Source: Pseudomonas sp. UBA1879
GTDB taxonomy: Bacteria > Pseudomonadota > Gammaproteobacteria > Pseudomonadales > Pseudomonadaceae
NCBI RefSeq assembly: GCF_002338065.1
Contig: NZ_DDHJ01000015.1
Span: forward strand, 310,001-374,000
DNA: 64,000 nt
Reading direction: 5' to 3'
Of this stretch, positions 36,543 to 45,994 are shown one piece after another. How positions within the stretch are numbered: position 1 is the first letter of the stretch; every line of letters begins with the position of its first letter. The position numbers and the translations under genes are program-made. The notes below the pieces were generated by a model. That model was not told the DNA's origin. It searched no databases and saw nothing but the letters and a program-made list of their open reading frames with translations.

Positions 36543-37289
36543 ATGGACAAAAACCTCCTCATCACTGGCGGCTCCCGAGGCATCGGCGCCGCCACGGCCG
36601 TTCTGGCAGCCTCGCAAGGTTACCGCGTGTGCATCAACTATCTGTCTGATCACGCCGCCGCCGAGCGCGTCTGCCATCAAATCCGTGAGTCCGGAGGGCA
36701 CGCGATCGCGATTCAGGCGGATGTCAGCAACGAAGATGAAATCATCCGCCTGTTTGCCAAAGTGGACGCCGAGCTGGGGCGCGTCAGTGCCCTGGTGAAC
36801 AACGCGGGCACCGTGGCCGAACAGTCACGGGTCGAACACATGTCGGAATTTCGCATGCTCAAGATCATGATGAGCAACGTGGTCGGGCCCATGCTGTGCA
36901 GTAAACATGCGCTGCTGCGCATGCTGCCGCGTCACGGGGGGCGGGGTGGCAGCATCGTCAACGTGTCGTCCGTGGCGGCACGTCTGGGTTCGCCGGGCGA
37001 GTACGTCGATTACGCCGCGTCCAAAGGCGCGCTCGACACCTTCACCCTCGGCCTGGCCAAGGAAGTGGCGGGCGAGGGTGTGCGGGTCAATGCCGTACGG
37101 CCGGGGTACATCTTCACTGATTTCCATGCGCTCAGCGGCGACCCGCAACGGGTAAGCAAGCTGGAACCGACCCTTCCCATGGGGCGCGGCGGCCTGGCCG
37201 ACGAAGTCGCTGAGGCGATCGTCTGGTTGCTGTCGGACAAGGCGTCGTATTCCACCGGCACCTTCATTGATTTGGGTGGAGGGCGCTGA
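36543..37289 (+). CDS. Short-chain dehydrogenase/reductase (YgfF-like)
   Basis: A 248-residue classical SDR. It has the nucleotide loop TGGSRGIGAAT, the NNAG motif (ALVNNAGTV), the catalytic Ser in NVSSVAARLG, and YxxxK as DYAASKGALD; the PG motif is in NAVRPGYIFTDF. These are the residues for NADP(H)-dependent alcohol/ketone chemistry. The family (YgfF, glucose 1-dehydrogenase-like) is broad and the substrate cannot be told. It is a single gene. Confidence 0.88.
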   Translation: MDKNLLITGGSRGIGAATAVLAASQGYRVCINYLSDHAAAERVCHQIRESGGHAIAIQADVSNEDEIIRLFAKVDAELGRVSALVNNAGTVAEQSRVEHMSEFRMLKIMMSNVVGPMLCSKHALLRMLPRHGGRGGSIVNVSSVAARLGSPGEYVDYAASKGALDTFTLGLAKEVAGEGVRVNAVRPGYIFTDFHALSGDPQRVSKLEPTLPMGRGGLADEVAEAIVWLLSDKASYSTGTFIDLGGGR

Positions 37290-37318
37290 AGTCGACTGAG
37301 CCGTCAGGGTATCCGGAC

Positions 37319-37408
37319 TGTGGGAGTGAGCAAGCTGACGGAGGGGGCAGGGCAATCGACGCGATGCTGTCTGCTACAACGTCTTGGTGAGCCAGCTCAC
37401 TCCCACAG
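37319..37408. repeat. REP doublet (inverted pair)
   Basis: CTGTGGGAGTGAGCAAGCTG on the left and CCAGCTCACTCCCACAG on the right are inverted arms of a Pseudomonas REP. It lies between two convergent genes. Confidence 0.8.
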
Positions 37409-37434
37409 TACGGTTGCGCACCCTGAAAGGTGTC

Positions 37435-38880
37435 TCACCCTCCCATCATCGACCTGACGATCTTGCCCAATGTCTCCATCGCCCGCTCGGACGCCTCGCT
37501 CCAGGGGCTGCCGTAATTCAGCCGGATGCAGTTCTTGAACCGTCGGGTCGGGGAAAAGATCGGGCCGGGGGCGATGCTGATGCCTTGGGCGGAGGCCACC
37601 TGAAAGACTTTCAGCGAGTCGATTTGCTCAGGCATTTCCACCCAGAGGAAATACCCGCCCGAGGGCTGACTGACCCGGACCTGTGCCGGAAAATACCGCG
37701 CCACGGCGCTGAGCATCGCTCGCAGTTGATCTTCCAGGCTGTTGCGCAATTTGCGCAGATGGCGGTCATAGCCGCCGTGTTGCAGGTAATCGGCAATCGC
37801 CGCTTGTGCAGGCATCGACGCGCACAGGGACGTCATGATTTTGAGCCGCTCCACCTTCTGCGCGTAGCGTCCCGCTGCAACCCAGCCCACTCGATACCCG
37901 GGCGCCAGGCTTTTCGCGAATGAGCCGCAATGCAACACCAGCCCTTCGGTGTCGAACGCCTTCGCCGGTTTCGGCGCGTGCTGACCGTAATACAACTCGG
38001 CATACACATCGTCTTCGATCAGCGGCACGTCATGCTTGCGCAACAGGTCCACCAACTCGCGTTTGCGCGCTTCGGGCACGGTGGCGCCAGTGGGGTTCTG
38101 GAAGCTGGTCATGCTCCAGCAGGCTTTGATCGGGTAGCGTTGGAGGGTCTGCTCCAGCACATTCAGGTCGATGCCGGTCTGCGGGTGTACCGGGATTTCT
38201 ACGGCCTTGAGTTTGAGGCGTTCCAGCACTTGCAGGCAGGCGTAGAACGCGGGGGCTTCGATGGCGACCAGATCACCCGGTTCAGTCACAGCTTGCAGGC
38301 ACAGGTTCAGGGCCTCCAGCGCGCCGTTGGTGATCAGCAGTTCCTCCATTGGCAGCATCTGCCCGGCCACCGTGTAGCGCAGGGCGATCTGTCGGCGCAG
38401 CGTCGGGTTGCCGGGCGACAGGTCGCTGACCACCATGCTCGGGTCCATGTCGCGGGTGGCGCTGGCCAATGAGCGCGCCAGTCGTTGCAGCGGAAACAGG
38501 CTTGCGCTGGGAAATGCGGAGCCGAAGGGCACGGTGTTCGGGTCTTTGATCGACTCCAGCACTGAAAACACCAGTTCGCTGACGTCGACTTCCGTGGACT
38601 CGCTGACGCGTGACACGGCTGGCAGTTCAGCGGTCGTCGGCGTATCGAAGCGTTGGGCGGCGAAGGGGACAGGGCTGTCATTGACGAAATAGCCGGATCG
38701 CGGGCGCGCACGGATCAAACCTCTGCGCTCCAACAGGTAATACGCCTGGAACACCGTGGAAGGGCTCACCCCGTGGGTCTGGCTGGCGTAGCGGACCGAG
38801 GGCACACGCTGCCCGGCAACGAGGACGCCCGAGCGGATCAGCTCGGCGATGTCGTCCGCGAATTTCTCGTAGCGCTTCAT
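37435..38880 (-). CDS. MocR-type regulator (GntR helix-turn-helix fused to aminotransferase domain)
   Basis: A 481-residue chimera. Residues about 5-75 are a GntR winged helix (DDIAELIRSGVLVAGQRVPS, THGVSPSTVFQAYYLLERRG). The rest is a class I aminotransferase fold with the PLP lysine in HCGSFAKSLAPGYRVGW and the supporting Asn/Asp of SFQNPTGATV and PLIEDDVYAELYYG. MocR proteins use PLP or a PLP-amino-acid adduct as signal. It has no divergent partner apart from a REP island, so its target is unclear. Confidence 0.9.
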   Translation of the reverse strand: MKRYEKFADDIAELIRSGVLVAGQRVPSVRYASQTHGVSPSTVFQAYYLLERRGLIRARPRSGYFVNDSPVPFAAQRFDTPTTAELPAVSRVSESTEVDVSELVFSVLESIKDPNTVPFGSAFPSASLFPLQRLARSLASATRDMDPSMVVSDLSPGNPTLRRQIALRYTVAGQMLPMEELLITNGALEALNLCLQAVTEPGDLVAIEAPAFYACLQVLERLKLKAVEIPVHPQTGIDLNVLEQTLQRYPIKACWSMTSFQNPTGATVPEARKRELVDLLRKHDVPLIEDDVYAELYYGQHAPKPAKAFDTEGLVLHCGSFAKSLAPGYRVGWVAAGRYAQKVERLKIMTSLCASMPAQAAIADYLQHGGYDRHLRKLRNSLEDQLRAMLSAVARYFPAQVRVSQPSGGYFLWVEMPEQIDSLKVFQVASAQGISIAPGPIFSPTRRFKNCIRLNYGSPWSEASERAMETLGKIVRSMMGG

Positions 38881-39082
38881 GGCGGGCTCACTGAGAGGAA
38901 TGCCAGCACTATGCGCGTCAGACTGTTTTTAGTACAGATCCAGAATTTTCAATAAATAGCGGATCAGATCACGGCCGAGGGCTTACCGCTGGTTACGGCT
39001 GCGGGGGGCCTCGTCCGATCAGCGGGCGGGGCGTTGCGTCTTCGGCGATGCCAAGCCAATCACCCATCCCCGACACAACACG

Positions 39083-39411
39083 TGTAGGAGACGCCGGACG
39101 GATGACGGCCGCGAAGCTGGGGTTCAGGTGGCGATGCGTCGTCTGACACACCGCCATCGCGGCCGTCGTGCCTCCGGCTGCTCCTACAGAGGTCGGTGTT
39201 GAGCGTGGTTTTCGGGTTGGTCACTCGCTTGTAGGAGCCGCCGGAGGGACGACGGCAGCGACGCGGTGGTTCAAGTGCCGATGCATCGTCTGACACACCG
39301 CCATCGCGGCCGTCGTGCCTCCGGCTGCTCCTACAGATTAAGCGTCAAGTCAGGAATTTCGCCGCACCGCCCATCCTGTAGGAGACGCCGGAGGGACGAC
39401 GGCAGCGAAGC
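39083..39411. repeat. REP island: five copies, tandem duplicated REPIN
   Basis: Five copies of a REP variant (core GTAGGAGCCGCCGGAGGGAC) occur: direct at 39083, 39231 and 39378, inverted at about 39153-39189 and 39301-39336. The first two pairs are almost identical over some 107 bases, spaced 148 bases apart, so the pair was duplicated in tandem. It fills most of the 650-base gap between the MocR gene and the MgtC-like gene; the remainder (38881-39082) shows nothing I recognise. Confidence 0.85.
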
Positions 39412-39532
39412 GCAATGTCAGGCCATGCGCTTTCACCAGACTCACTGCCATCGTCCAGTCGCCGCGGGCGGCAGCACTCTCACCCGCCGCCGCGGTCCAT
39501 TGTTCAGCGCATCCCGTGCAAGGAGGATCTTG

Positions 39533-40078
39533 ATGAATGGCTGGTGGGAGGAAGTTGTCGACACGTTGCGTTCCGAGTTCTCGGACATCACCGATGCATC
39601 CCAGCTCACGCGGGTGACCGTCCGTTTGACCATTGCGGCCGTTTTGGGTGGCATTCTGGGCTTTGAACGGGAACACAAGGGCAAAGCCGCCGGGGTCCGC
39701 ACGCATATGCTGGTGTGCATGGGCGCGGCGTTATTCGTGCTGGTGCCGCGATTGGCCGGCGCGGACGATGCGGCCTTGAGCCGAGTGGTGCAGGGCATTG
39801 TCGCGGGGATCGGGTTTCTCGGCGCGGGCACGATCCTCAAGGGAGAGAATCTCAATACCCATCGAGTCAAGGGCCTGACCACCGCTGCGGGCCTGTGGAT
39901 GACCGCGGCCATTGGTATCGCCGCAGGCATGGGGCGAGAAGCCACGGCGGTGCTGAGTACGGTATTGGCGTTGGGGATTTTGAGTCTGATGCCGATGATC
40001 GTCGAGCGGATCGATCCGCCAGAAGAACGGGATAAAAACCCGGCTCGCAAGACCGGCGGGGATTCGCACCAACCCTGA
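39533..40078 (+). CDS. MgtC/SapB family membrane protein
   Basis: A 181-residue inner-membrane protein. AAGGAGG precedes the ATG at 39533. Four hydrophobic segments follow, with the MgtC signatures GGILGFEREHKGKAAGVRTH and FLGAGTILKGENLNTHRVKG. MgtC proteins affect survival at low magnesium and inhibit the F-type ATP synthase in Salmonella; that role is not shown for this shorter type, which lacks the C-terminal ACT-like domain. A single gene. Confidence 0.85.
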   Translation: MNGWWEEVVDTLRSEFSDITDASQLTRVTVRLTIAAVLGGILGFEREHKGKAAGVRTHMLVCMGAALFVLVPRLAGADDAALSRVVQGIVAGIGFLGAGTILKGENLNTHRVKGLTTAAGLWMTAAIGIAAGMGREATAVLSTVLALGILSLMPMIVERIDPPEERDKNPARKTGGDSHQP

Positions 40079-40113
40079 GCACGCAGGTCCGTGCCGAGGG
40101 CTGGCGATCGGGG

Positions 40114-40290
40114 TTATGCAGATGGGTTTGAGGCCAATACTACAGGAGGCTCCTGACTCGGCGGGTCACCTTTGGGTGGTTCGATCACCGGGGGCATGGT
40201 GGGTGGCGGCGGTTCCTCGGGCTTGGGCACCGGCAGTTCGGGATCATCAATGTTTGGATCGGGCGTTTCCGCTGGAACGGGAATGGTCAT
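40114..40290 (-). CDS. Small proline-rich protein of unknown function
   Basis: A 58-residue protein, one-third proline, with many Glu/Asp (PKPEEPPPPTMPPVIEPPKG). The start at 40290 has AAGGAAGG about 7 bases upstream, so it looks translated. It has no signal peptide, membrane segment or predicted fold; a disordered, extended chain is likely. I know no function. It is convergent with the MgtC-like gene. Confidence 0.55.
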   Translation of the reverse strand: MTIPVPAETPDPNIDDPELPVPKPEEPPPPTMPPVIEPPKGDPPSQEPPVVLASNPSA

Positions 40291-40460
40291 TGCTTCACCT
40301 TCCTTTGGCGCAGGTTGCATGAGGCAGTAGTGCCGGATTTCAACGCGCTCGAGGTCTTCGACAGTGAAGCAATTTGAATGATTCAGCGTATTTGACGCGG
40401 GCTATCACGGCCCGCAGTGCAGCGGCCTGTGAATCGTTTTCAGGCCTCGCAAAGCTCTTT

Positions 40461-40488
40461 GAACTTTTCCCCGAGACTGGCGTTCGGA
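40461..40488 (+). promoter_or_regulatory. AlgU (sigma-22) type promoter before glgE
   Basis: GAACTT (40461-40466) is followed after 17 bases by TCGGA (40484-40488), close to the AlgU/RpoE consensus GAACTT-N16/17-TCnnA. It lies about 130 bases before the glgE start. AlgU control would fit an osmotic and desiccation-stress operon. The rest of the 40291-40619 gap shows no other motif I recognise. Confidence 0.6.
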
Positions 40489-40619
40489 ACCTATGCGGCC
40501 GGATTCGGGCAAAGCGTGCTCACACGCCGGACGCTGTTGAATCATGGAAGAGACGTCGACGGAATGGACTATACGGACTTGTACACGGAGCGTCCCTGGG
40601 GCGTGAGGAGTGATGCTCG

Positions 40620-42656
40620 ATGAATGTGACTGCTGATCAGCCATACGGCCCGGATTCCCTGGCCACCGATGTACCGCACCCAACCCAGCCTTTATCCCTG
40701 ACCCAGGCCTTGCAACTGCCGCGCATTGTCATCGAAGACACGCAGCCGGTGCTGGAGCATGGGCTGCTGGCCGCCAAAGCCATTGCCGGCCAGCCGGTCA
40801 CGGTCACCAGCAAGGTGTTCGCAGATGGCCACGACAAAATGGCGGTGCGGATTCTTTACCGCGCAGTCGACGAGCAAGAATGGCTTATCGCCCCGATGCG
40901 CGAATTGGGGAACGACAGCTGGATCGGTGGATTTACCCCGACCTCGGTGAGTCGCTATCTGTTTCGTCTTGAAGCCTGGATCGATCAGTTCGCCAGCTAC
41001 CGCTACGAGCTGGAGAAGAAATACGCGGCCGGCGTTTCCATCGGGCTCGAGCTGGAAGAAGGCCGTCTGCACCTGCAGCATGCCTCCGAGCGCAGCCAGC
41101 ACGAACTCAAAGGCCAGATCGACAGCCTGTTGCAACGTCTGGGCGAAAACACCGAACACGACGCGCAGGTTGCGTTGCTCCTGCACAGCGAAACGGCGGC
41201 CGTGATGGCCAAGGCCGACAATCATGCGTTCTTGAGTCGCAGCGTCGAATTCCCGCTTGACGTGGAGCGTGAGCGCGCGCAATTCGCCAGCTGGTACGAG
41301 CTGTTCCCGCGCTCGATTACCGACGATAAGAGCCGCCACGGGACCTTCAACGACGTCCATGGCCGCCTGCCGATGATTCGCGACATGGGCTTCGATGTGC
41401 TGTATTTCCCGCCGATTCACCCTATCGGCCGCGCCCATCGTAAAGGCCCGAACAATTCGCTCACGGCAGGACCGGATGATCCGGGCAGCCCTTACGCGAT
41501 TGGCAGCGCGGACGGTGGCCATGATGCGGTTCACCCGCAGCTGGGCACCCGCGAAGATTTCCGCAATCTGGTGGCGGCTGCCGCCGAGCATGGCCTGGAA
41601 ATCGCCCTCGATTTCGCGATCCAGTGTTCCCAGGACCACCTGTGGCTCAAAGAGCATCCGGGCTGGTTCTCGTGGCGGCCGGACGGGACCATCCGTTACG
41701 CGGAAAACCCGCCGAAGAAATATCAGGACATCGTCAACGTCGATTTCTACGCCCCCGACGCCATTCCCAGTCTCTGGCTGGAACTGCGCGATGTGATTCT
41801 GGGTTGGGTCGAGGAGGGCGTGAAGATCTTCCGCGTCGATAACCCGCACACTAAACCGCTGCCGTTTTGGCAATGGATGATTGCCGATGTGCGCGCTCGG
41901 CATCCGGACGTGATGTTCCTCGCCGAAGCCTTCACCAAGCCGGCGATGATGGCGCGGCTGGGTAAGGTCGGTTACTCCCAGAGCTACACCTATTTCACCT
42001 GGCGCAACACCAAGGCAGAGTTGGCCGAGTACTTCACCCAACTCAATGAGTCGCCGTGGCGTGAGTGCTACCGGCCGAACTTTTTCGTCAATACGCCGGA
42101 CATCAACCCGCACTTCCTGCACGACTCGGGGCGTCCGGGCTTCCTGATCCGGGCGGCCCTGGCCACCATGGGCTCGGGGCTCTGGGGCATGTATTCCGGC
42201 TTTGAGCTCTGCGAATCGGCGCCCGTGCCGGGTAAAGAGGAATACCTCGATTCCGAAAAATACGAGATTCGCCCCCGGGATTACACTGCGCCCGGCAACA
42301 TCATTGCCGAGATCGCCCAGCTCAACCGCATCCGTCGCCAGAACCCGGCACTGCAGACCCACCTCGGCTTGCGCCTATACAACGCCTGGAACGACAACAT
42401 TCTTTACTTCGGCAAGCGCAGCGTCGACGGCAGCAACTTCATCCTGGTCGCCGTCAGCCTGGACCCGCGCAATGTGCAGGAAGCCTATTTCGAGCTGCCG
42501 CTGTGGGAAATGGGGTTGCCGGACGACGCCGCGACACTGGGCGAAGACCTGATGACAGGCCACAGCTGGACCTGGTACGGCAAGACGCAGTTCATGCGCA
42601 TCGACCCTTCTTATCAGCCGTTTGGCATCTGGCGCATCAAAGCGCCCACCCAATAA
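40620..42656 (+). CDS. glgE: Alpha-1,4-glucan:maltose-1-phosphate maltosyltransferase GlgE
   Basis: A 678-residue GH13 enzyme that extends alpha-1,4-glucan from maltose 1-phosphate. The N-terminal domain (residues about 25-200) is the GlgE-specific beta-sandwich/helical insertion. The barrel shows DFAIQCSQDHLWLKEHPGWF, the nucleophile Asp in VKIFRVDNPHTKP and the acid/base Glu in VMFLAEAFTKP. It starts the glgE-treS-glgB operon; only 15 bases separate it from treS. With TreS-maltokinase and GlgB it forms the GlgE route from trehalose to branched glucan. Confidence 0.95.
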   Translation: MNVTADQPYGPDSLATDVPHPTQPLSLTQALQLPRIVIEDTQPVLEHGLLAAKAIAGQPVTVTSKVFADGHDKMAVRILYRAVDEQEWLIAPMRELGNDSWIGGFTPTSVSRYLFRLEAWIDQFASYRYELEKKYAAGVSIGLELEEGRLHLQHASERSQHELKGQIDSLLQRLGENTEHDAQVALLLHSETAAVMAKADNHAFLSRSVEFPLDVERERAQFASWYELFPRSITDDKSRHGTFNDVHGRLPMIRDMGFDVLYFPPIHPIGRAHRKGPNNSLTAGPDDPGSPYAIGSADGGHDAVHPQLGTREDFRNLVAAAAEHGLEIALDFAIQCSQDHLWLKEHPGWFSWRPDGTIRYAENPPKKYQDIVNVDFYAPDAIPSLWLELRDVILGWVEEGVKIFRVDNPHTKPLPFWQWMIADVRARHPDVMFLAEAFTKPAMMARLGKVGYSQSYTYFTWRNTKAELAEYFTQLNESPWRECYRPNFFVNTPDINPHFLHDSGRPGFLIRAALATMGSGLWGMYSGFELCESAPVPGKEEYLDSEKYEIRPRDYTAPGNIIAEIAQLNRIRRQNPALQTHLGLRLYNAWNDNILYFGKRSVDGSNFILVAVSLDPRNVQEAYFELPLWEMGLPDDAATLGEDLMTGHSWTWYGKTQFMRIDPSYQPFGIWRIKAPTQ

Positions 42657-42671
42657 TTAAAGGAAGTGGTC

Positions 42672-45600
42672 ATGGCAAAGAAACCTCGGAACGCTGCCTT
42701 TATCGACGACCCGCTCTGGTACAAGGATGCGGTGATTTACCAAGTCCACGTGAAATCCTATTTCGACTCAAACGATGACGGGATCGGTGACTTTCCAGGC
42801 CTGATCGCCAAGCTCGATTACATCGCCGAGCTGGGCGTCAACACCATTTGGCTACTGCCGTTTTACCCATCGCCGCGGCGCGATGATGGCTATGACATTT
42901 CCGACTATCGCGGCATTCACAGCGATTACGGCAACATGTCCGACGCCAAGAAATTCATCGCCGAAGCGCATAATCGCGGATTGCGGGTGATCACCGAACT
43001 GGTCATCAACCACACGTCGGACCAGCACCCGTGGTTTCAAAAGGCACGGCATGCCAAAAAGGGTTCGAAGGCCCGGGATTTTTACGTCTGGTCCGATGAC
43101 GACCAGAAATATGACGGCACCCGCATCATCTTTCTCGACACCGAAAAATCCAACTGGACCTGGGATCCGGTGGCCGGCCAGTACTTCTGGCACCGCTTCT
43201 ATTCTCACCAGCCGGACCTGAATTTCGACAACCCGCAGGTGATGAAGGCGGTGTTGGAAGTCATGCGTTACTGGCTGGACATGGGTATCGACGGCCTGCG
43301 TCTGGATGCGATTCCTTACCTGATCGAACGCGACGGCACCAACAACGAGAACCTGCAGGAGACGCATAACGTCCTCAAGCAGATTCGCGCCGAAATTGAC
43401 GCTAATTACCCCGACCGCATGCTGTTGGCCGAGGCCAACCAATGGCCGGAAGACACGCAGCTGTATTTCGGCGATCGCAAGGGCAAGGACGGCGACGAAT
43501 GCCACATGGCGTTCCACTTCCCTCTGATGCCGCGCATGTACATGGCGGTGGCTCAGGAAGACCGCTTCCCGATCACCGACATCCTGCGTCAGACCCCGGA
43601 GATCCCCGAGAACTGCCAGTGGGCGATTTTCTTGCGCAACCACGATGAGCTGACCCTGGAGATGGTCACCGATCGTGAACGCGACTACCTGTGGAATTAC
43701 TACGCCTCGGATCGCCGCGCGCGGATCAACTTGGGGATTCGCCGTCGTCTGGCGCCCCTGCTGGAACGGGATCGCCGCCGCGTAGAACTCCTCAACAGCA
43801 TGCTGTTGTCCATGCCGGGCACGCCGACCCTGTATTACGGCGACGAAATCGGTATGGGCGACAACATCTATCTCGGCGACCGCGATGGCGTCAGGACGCC
43901 GATGCAGTGGTCCATCGACCGCAATGGCGGATTCTCCCGGGCCAACCCGGCGAGTCTGGTGCTGCCGCCGATCATGGACCCGTTGTACGGCTATCAGTCG
44001 GTCAACGTCGAAGCCCAGGACCACGACCCGCATTCGCTGCTCAACTGGACCCGGCGCATGCTGGCCGTGCGCAAGCAGCAGAAGGCCTTCGGCCGCGGCA
44101 CGCTGAACATGCTATCGCCGAGCAATCGCCGAATCCTGGCGTACACCCGTGAATACACCGGGCCGGATGGCAAGACCGAAATCATCCTGTGCGTCGCCAA
44201 CGTCTCCGCCGCCTCTCAGGCCGCTGAACTGGAATTGTCCCAGTACGCCGGCACGGTGCCGGTCGAGATGCTCGGCGGCAGCGCGTTTCCACCCATTGGC
44301 CAGCTCAATTACCTGCTGACGTTGCCGCCGTATGGCTTCTACTGGTTCCTGCTGGCCGCGGAGAATCAAATGCCCAGTTGGCACGTCGAACCGGCTCAGA
44401 GCATGCCGGATTTCCCCACCCTCGTACTCAAGCAGCGTCTGGAAGAGCTGCTGGACCAGCCTTTGCGTCGGACGATGGAGCAGACCTCACTGTCGGTTTA
44501 CCTGCCCAAGCGCCGCTGGTTCGCGGGCAAGGGCAAGGCGCTCGACAAGGTACACATCGCTTACGCAGTGCGCTTTGGCACCACCGTGCGCCCGGTGTTG
44601 CTGAGCGAAATCGAAGTAACGTCGGGCGACGAAGTGGTGCGCTATCAATTGCCATTCGGCCTGCTGCCCGAGGACGACATCAGCAGTGCGCTGCCACAGC
44701 AACTCGCGTTGGCCCGAGTGCGTCGCGGGCGTCAGGTCGGCCTGATCACCGATGCGTTCACCCTGGAGCCCTTCATTCGTGCGGTGATCAAAGGCATGCA
44801 CGAAGAACTCGTGCTGCCCACCAACGATGGCGAGTTGCGTTTCCAGCAGACGTCCAAGCTGGCGCCGCTGGGGCTGAACGAAGAATCCGAAGTGCGCTAC
44901 CTGTCTGCCGAGCAATCCAACAGCTCGGTGGTCGTGGGCAAGGCGCTGGTGCTGAAGATGATTCGCCGCGTCGCCGCCGGGACGCACCCGGAACTGGAAA
45001 TGGGCGCTTATCTCACTGAAGCCGGCTACGAACACATCTCGCCATTGCTGGGCGCAGTGGTGAGGGTCGACGGCGATGGCGGGAGCAACTTGCTGATGAT
45101 CGCCCAAGGCTATCTCAGCAATCAGGGCGACGCTTGGGAGTGGACACAGAACAACCTGGAGAGGGCGGTTCGCGATCACATGGCCCATGGCGCCTCCACG
45201 GTTGAACAGCATGCCAACGCGCTGCTGGAACTCAAGGATTTCGCCAGTCTGCTCGGTCAGCGACTCGGGGAGATGCACGTCGTGCTGGGCAAACCGACCG
45301 ACAACCCGGACTTCAAGACCGAGGTCACCAGCGTTGAGGACAGCCAGGCATCCGCAAAAAGCGTCGGCGGGCAGATCGAGCGCGCGCTGGATTTGCTCGA
45401 ACAACATCGCAATACCTTGGAACCGGGTGATCAACAGTTGGTCAGTGAACTGCTGAGCAAACGTCAGGCGCTGCTGGCGCAAGTGCAAACCCTGGCCAAA
45501 CAGTCGGTGGGTGGCCTGCGGATGCGTGTGCATGGTGACTTGCACCTTGGGCAGATGCTGGTGGTGAAAGGCGACGCTTACCTGATCGATTTCGAGGGTG

Positions 45601-45992
45601 AACCGGCGCGTCCGTTGCAGGAACGTCGCGCGAAATACAGCCCGTTCAAGGACGTCAGCGGTGTGTTGCGATCTTTCGACTACGCTGCCGCCATGGCGGT
45701 GCGCAATGCCCAAAGCGCCGACACATCGGCCCAGGCCGAGTCGGCGCGTTTGCATGTGGCTGAAACCTATTTGAAACAGGCGCGGGAAGCGTTCCTCGGG
45801 GCCTACAAAACGGCTACTGTCGACGTTGGCCACGCCTGGAAAGACACCCAGGGGGAGGCCGCCGCACTGGCGCTTTTCACGCTGGAAAAAGCAGCTTATG
45901 AAGTGGCCTACGAGGCCGAGAATCGTCCGACCTGGTTGTCGGTTCCGCTTCAAGGTCTTCGTGGGTTGCTGGACTTGTCTGATGGAGAATGA
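42672..45992 (+). CDS. treS: Trehalose synthase fused to maltokinase (TreS-Mak)
   Basis: A 1106-residue fusion. The first 550 residues are a GH13 trehalose synthase that interconverts trehalose and maltose (nucleophile in GIDGLRLDAIPYL, acid/base Glu in MLLAEANQWPEDT, FLRNHDELTLEMV). The second half is a maltokinase that makes maltose 1-phosphate: N-terminal cap KRRWFAGKGKALD, then the kinase sites RVHGDLHLGQM and LIDFEGEPARPLQE. The ATG at 42672 follows AAGGAAG; two codons earlier there is a GTG. The fusion supplies GlgE with its donor. The stop overlaps the following ATG of glgB. Confidence 0.95.
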   Translation: MAKKPRNAAFIDDPLWYKDAVIYQVHVKSYFDSNDDGIGDFPGLIAKLDYIAELGVNTIWLLPFYPSPRRDDGYDISDYRGIHSDYGNMSDAKKFIAEAHNRGLRVITELVINHTSDQHPWFQKARHAKKGSKARDFYVWSDDDQKYDGTRIIFLDTEKSNWTWDPVAGQYFWHRFYSHQPDLNFDNPQVMKAVLEVMRYWLDMGIDGLRLDAIPYLIERDGTNNENLQETHNVLKQIRAEIDANYPDRMLLAEANQWPEDTQLYFGDRKGKDGDECHMAFHFPLMPRMYMAVAQEDRFPITDILRQTPEIPENCQWAIFLRNHDELTLEMVTDRERDYLWNYYASDRRARINLGIRRRLAPLLERDRRRVELLNSMLLSMPGTPTLYYGDEIGMGDNIYLGDRDGVRTPMQWSIDRNGGFSRANPASLVLPPIMDPLYGYQSVNVEAQDHDPHSLLNWTRRMLAVRKQQKAFGRGTLNMLSPSNRRILAYTREYTGPDGKTEIILCVANVSAASQAAELELSQYAGTVPVEMLGGSAFPPIGQLNYLLTLPPYGFYWFLLAAENQMPSWHVEPAQSMPDFPTLVLKQRLEELLDQPLRRTMEQTSLSVYLPKRRWFAGKGKALDKVHIAYAVRFGTTVRPVLLSEIEVTSGDEVVRYQLPFGLLPEDDISSALPQQLALARVRRGRQVGLITDAFTLEPFIRAVIKGMHEELVLPTNDGELRFQQTSKLAPLGLNEESEVRYLSAEQSNSSVVVGKALVLKMIRRVAAGTHPELEMGAYLTEAGYEHISPLLGAVVRVDGDGGSNLLMIAQGYLSNQGDAWEWTQNNLERAVRDHMAHGASTVEQHANALLELKDFASLLGQRLGEMHVVLGKPTDNPDFKTEVTSVEDSQASAKSVGGQIERALDLLEQHRNTLEPGDQQLVSELLSKRQALLAQVQTLAKQSVGGLRMRVHGDLHLGQMLVVKGDAYLIDFEGEPARPLQERRAKYSPFKDVSGVLRSFDYAAAMAVRNAQSADTSAQAESARLHVAETYLKQAREAFLGAYKTATVDVGHAWKDTQGEAAALALFTLEKAAYEVAYEAENRPTWLSVPLQGLRGLLDLSDGE

Positions 45993-45994
45993 AA

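Noticed and set aside
39083..39411. Regularly spaced repeats resembling a CRISPR array.
   Set aside because: Copies alternate in orientation, differ in length and spacing, and match Pseudomonas REP sequences; no cas genes are present.
40692..42362. A 556-codon open frame opposite glgE, and similar long ones opposite treS (44487-45953) and the first MFS gene (159-1577).
   Set aside because: All are antisense shadows of well-conserved genes with no ribosome-binding site or recognisable family.
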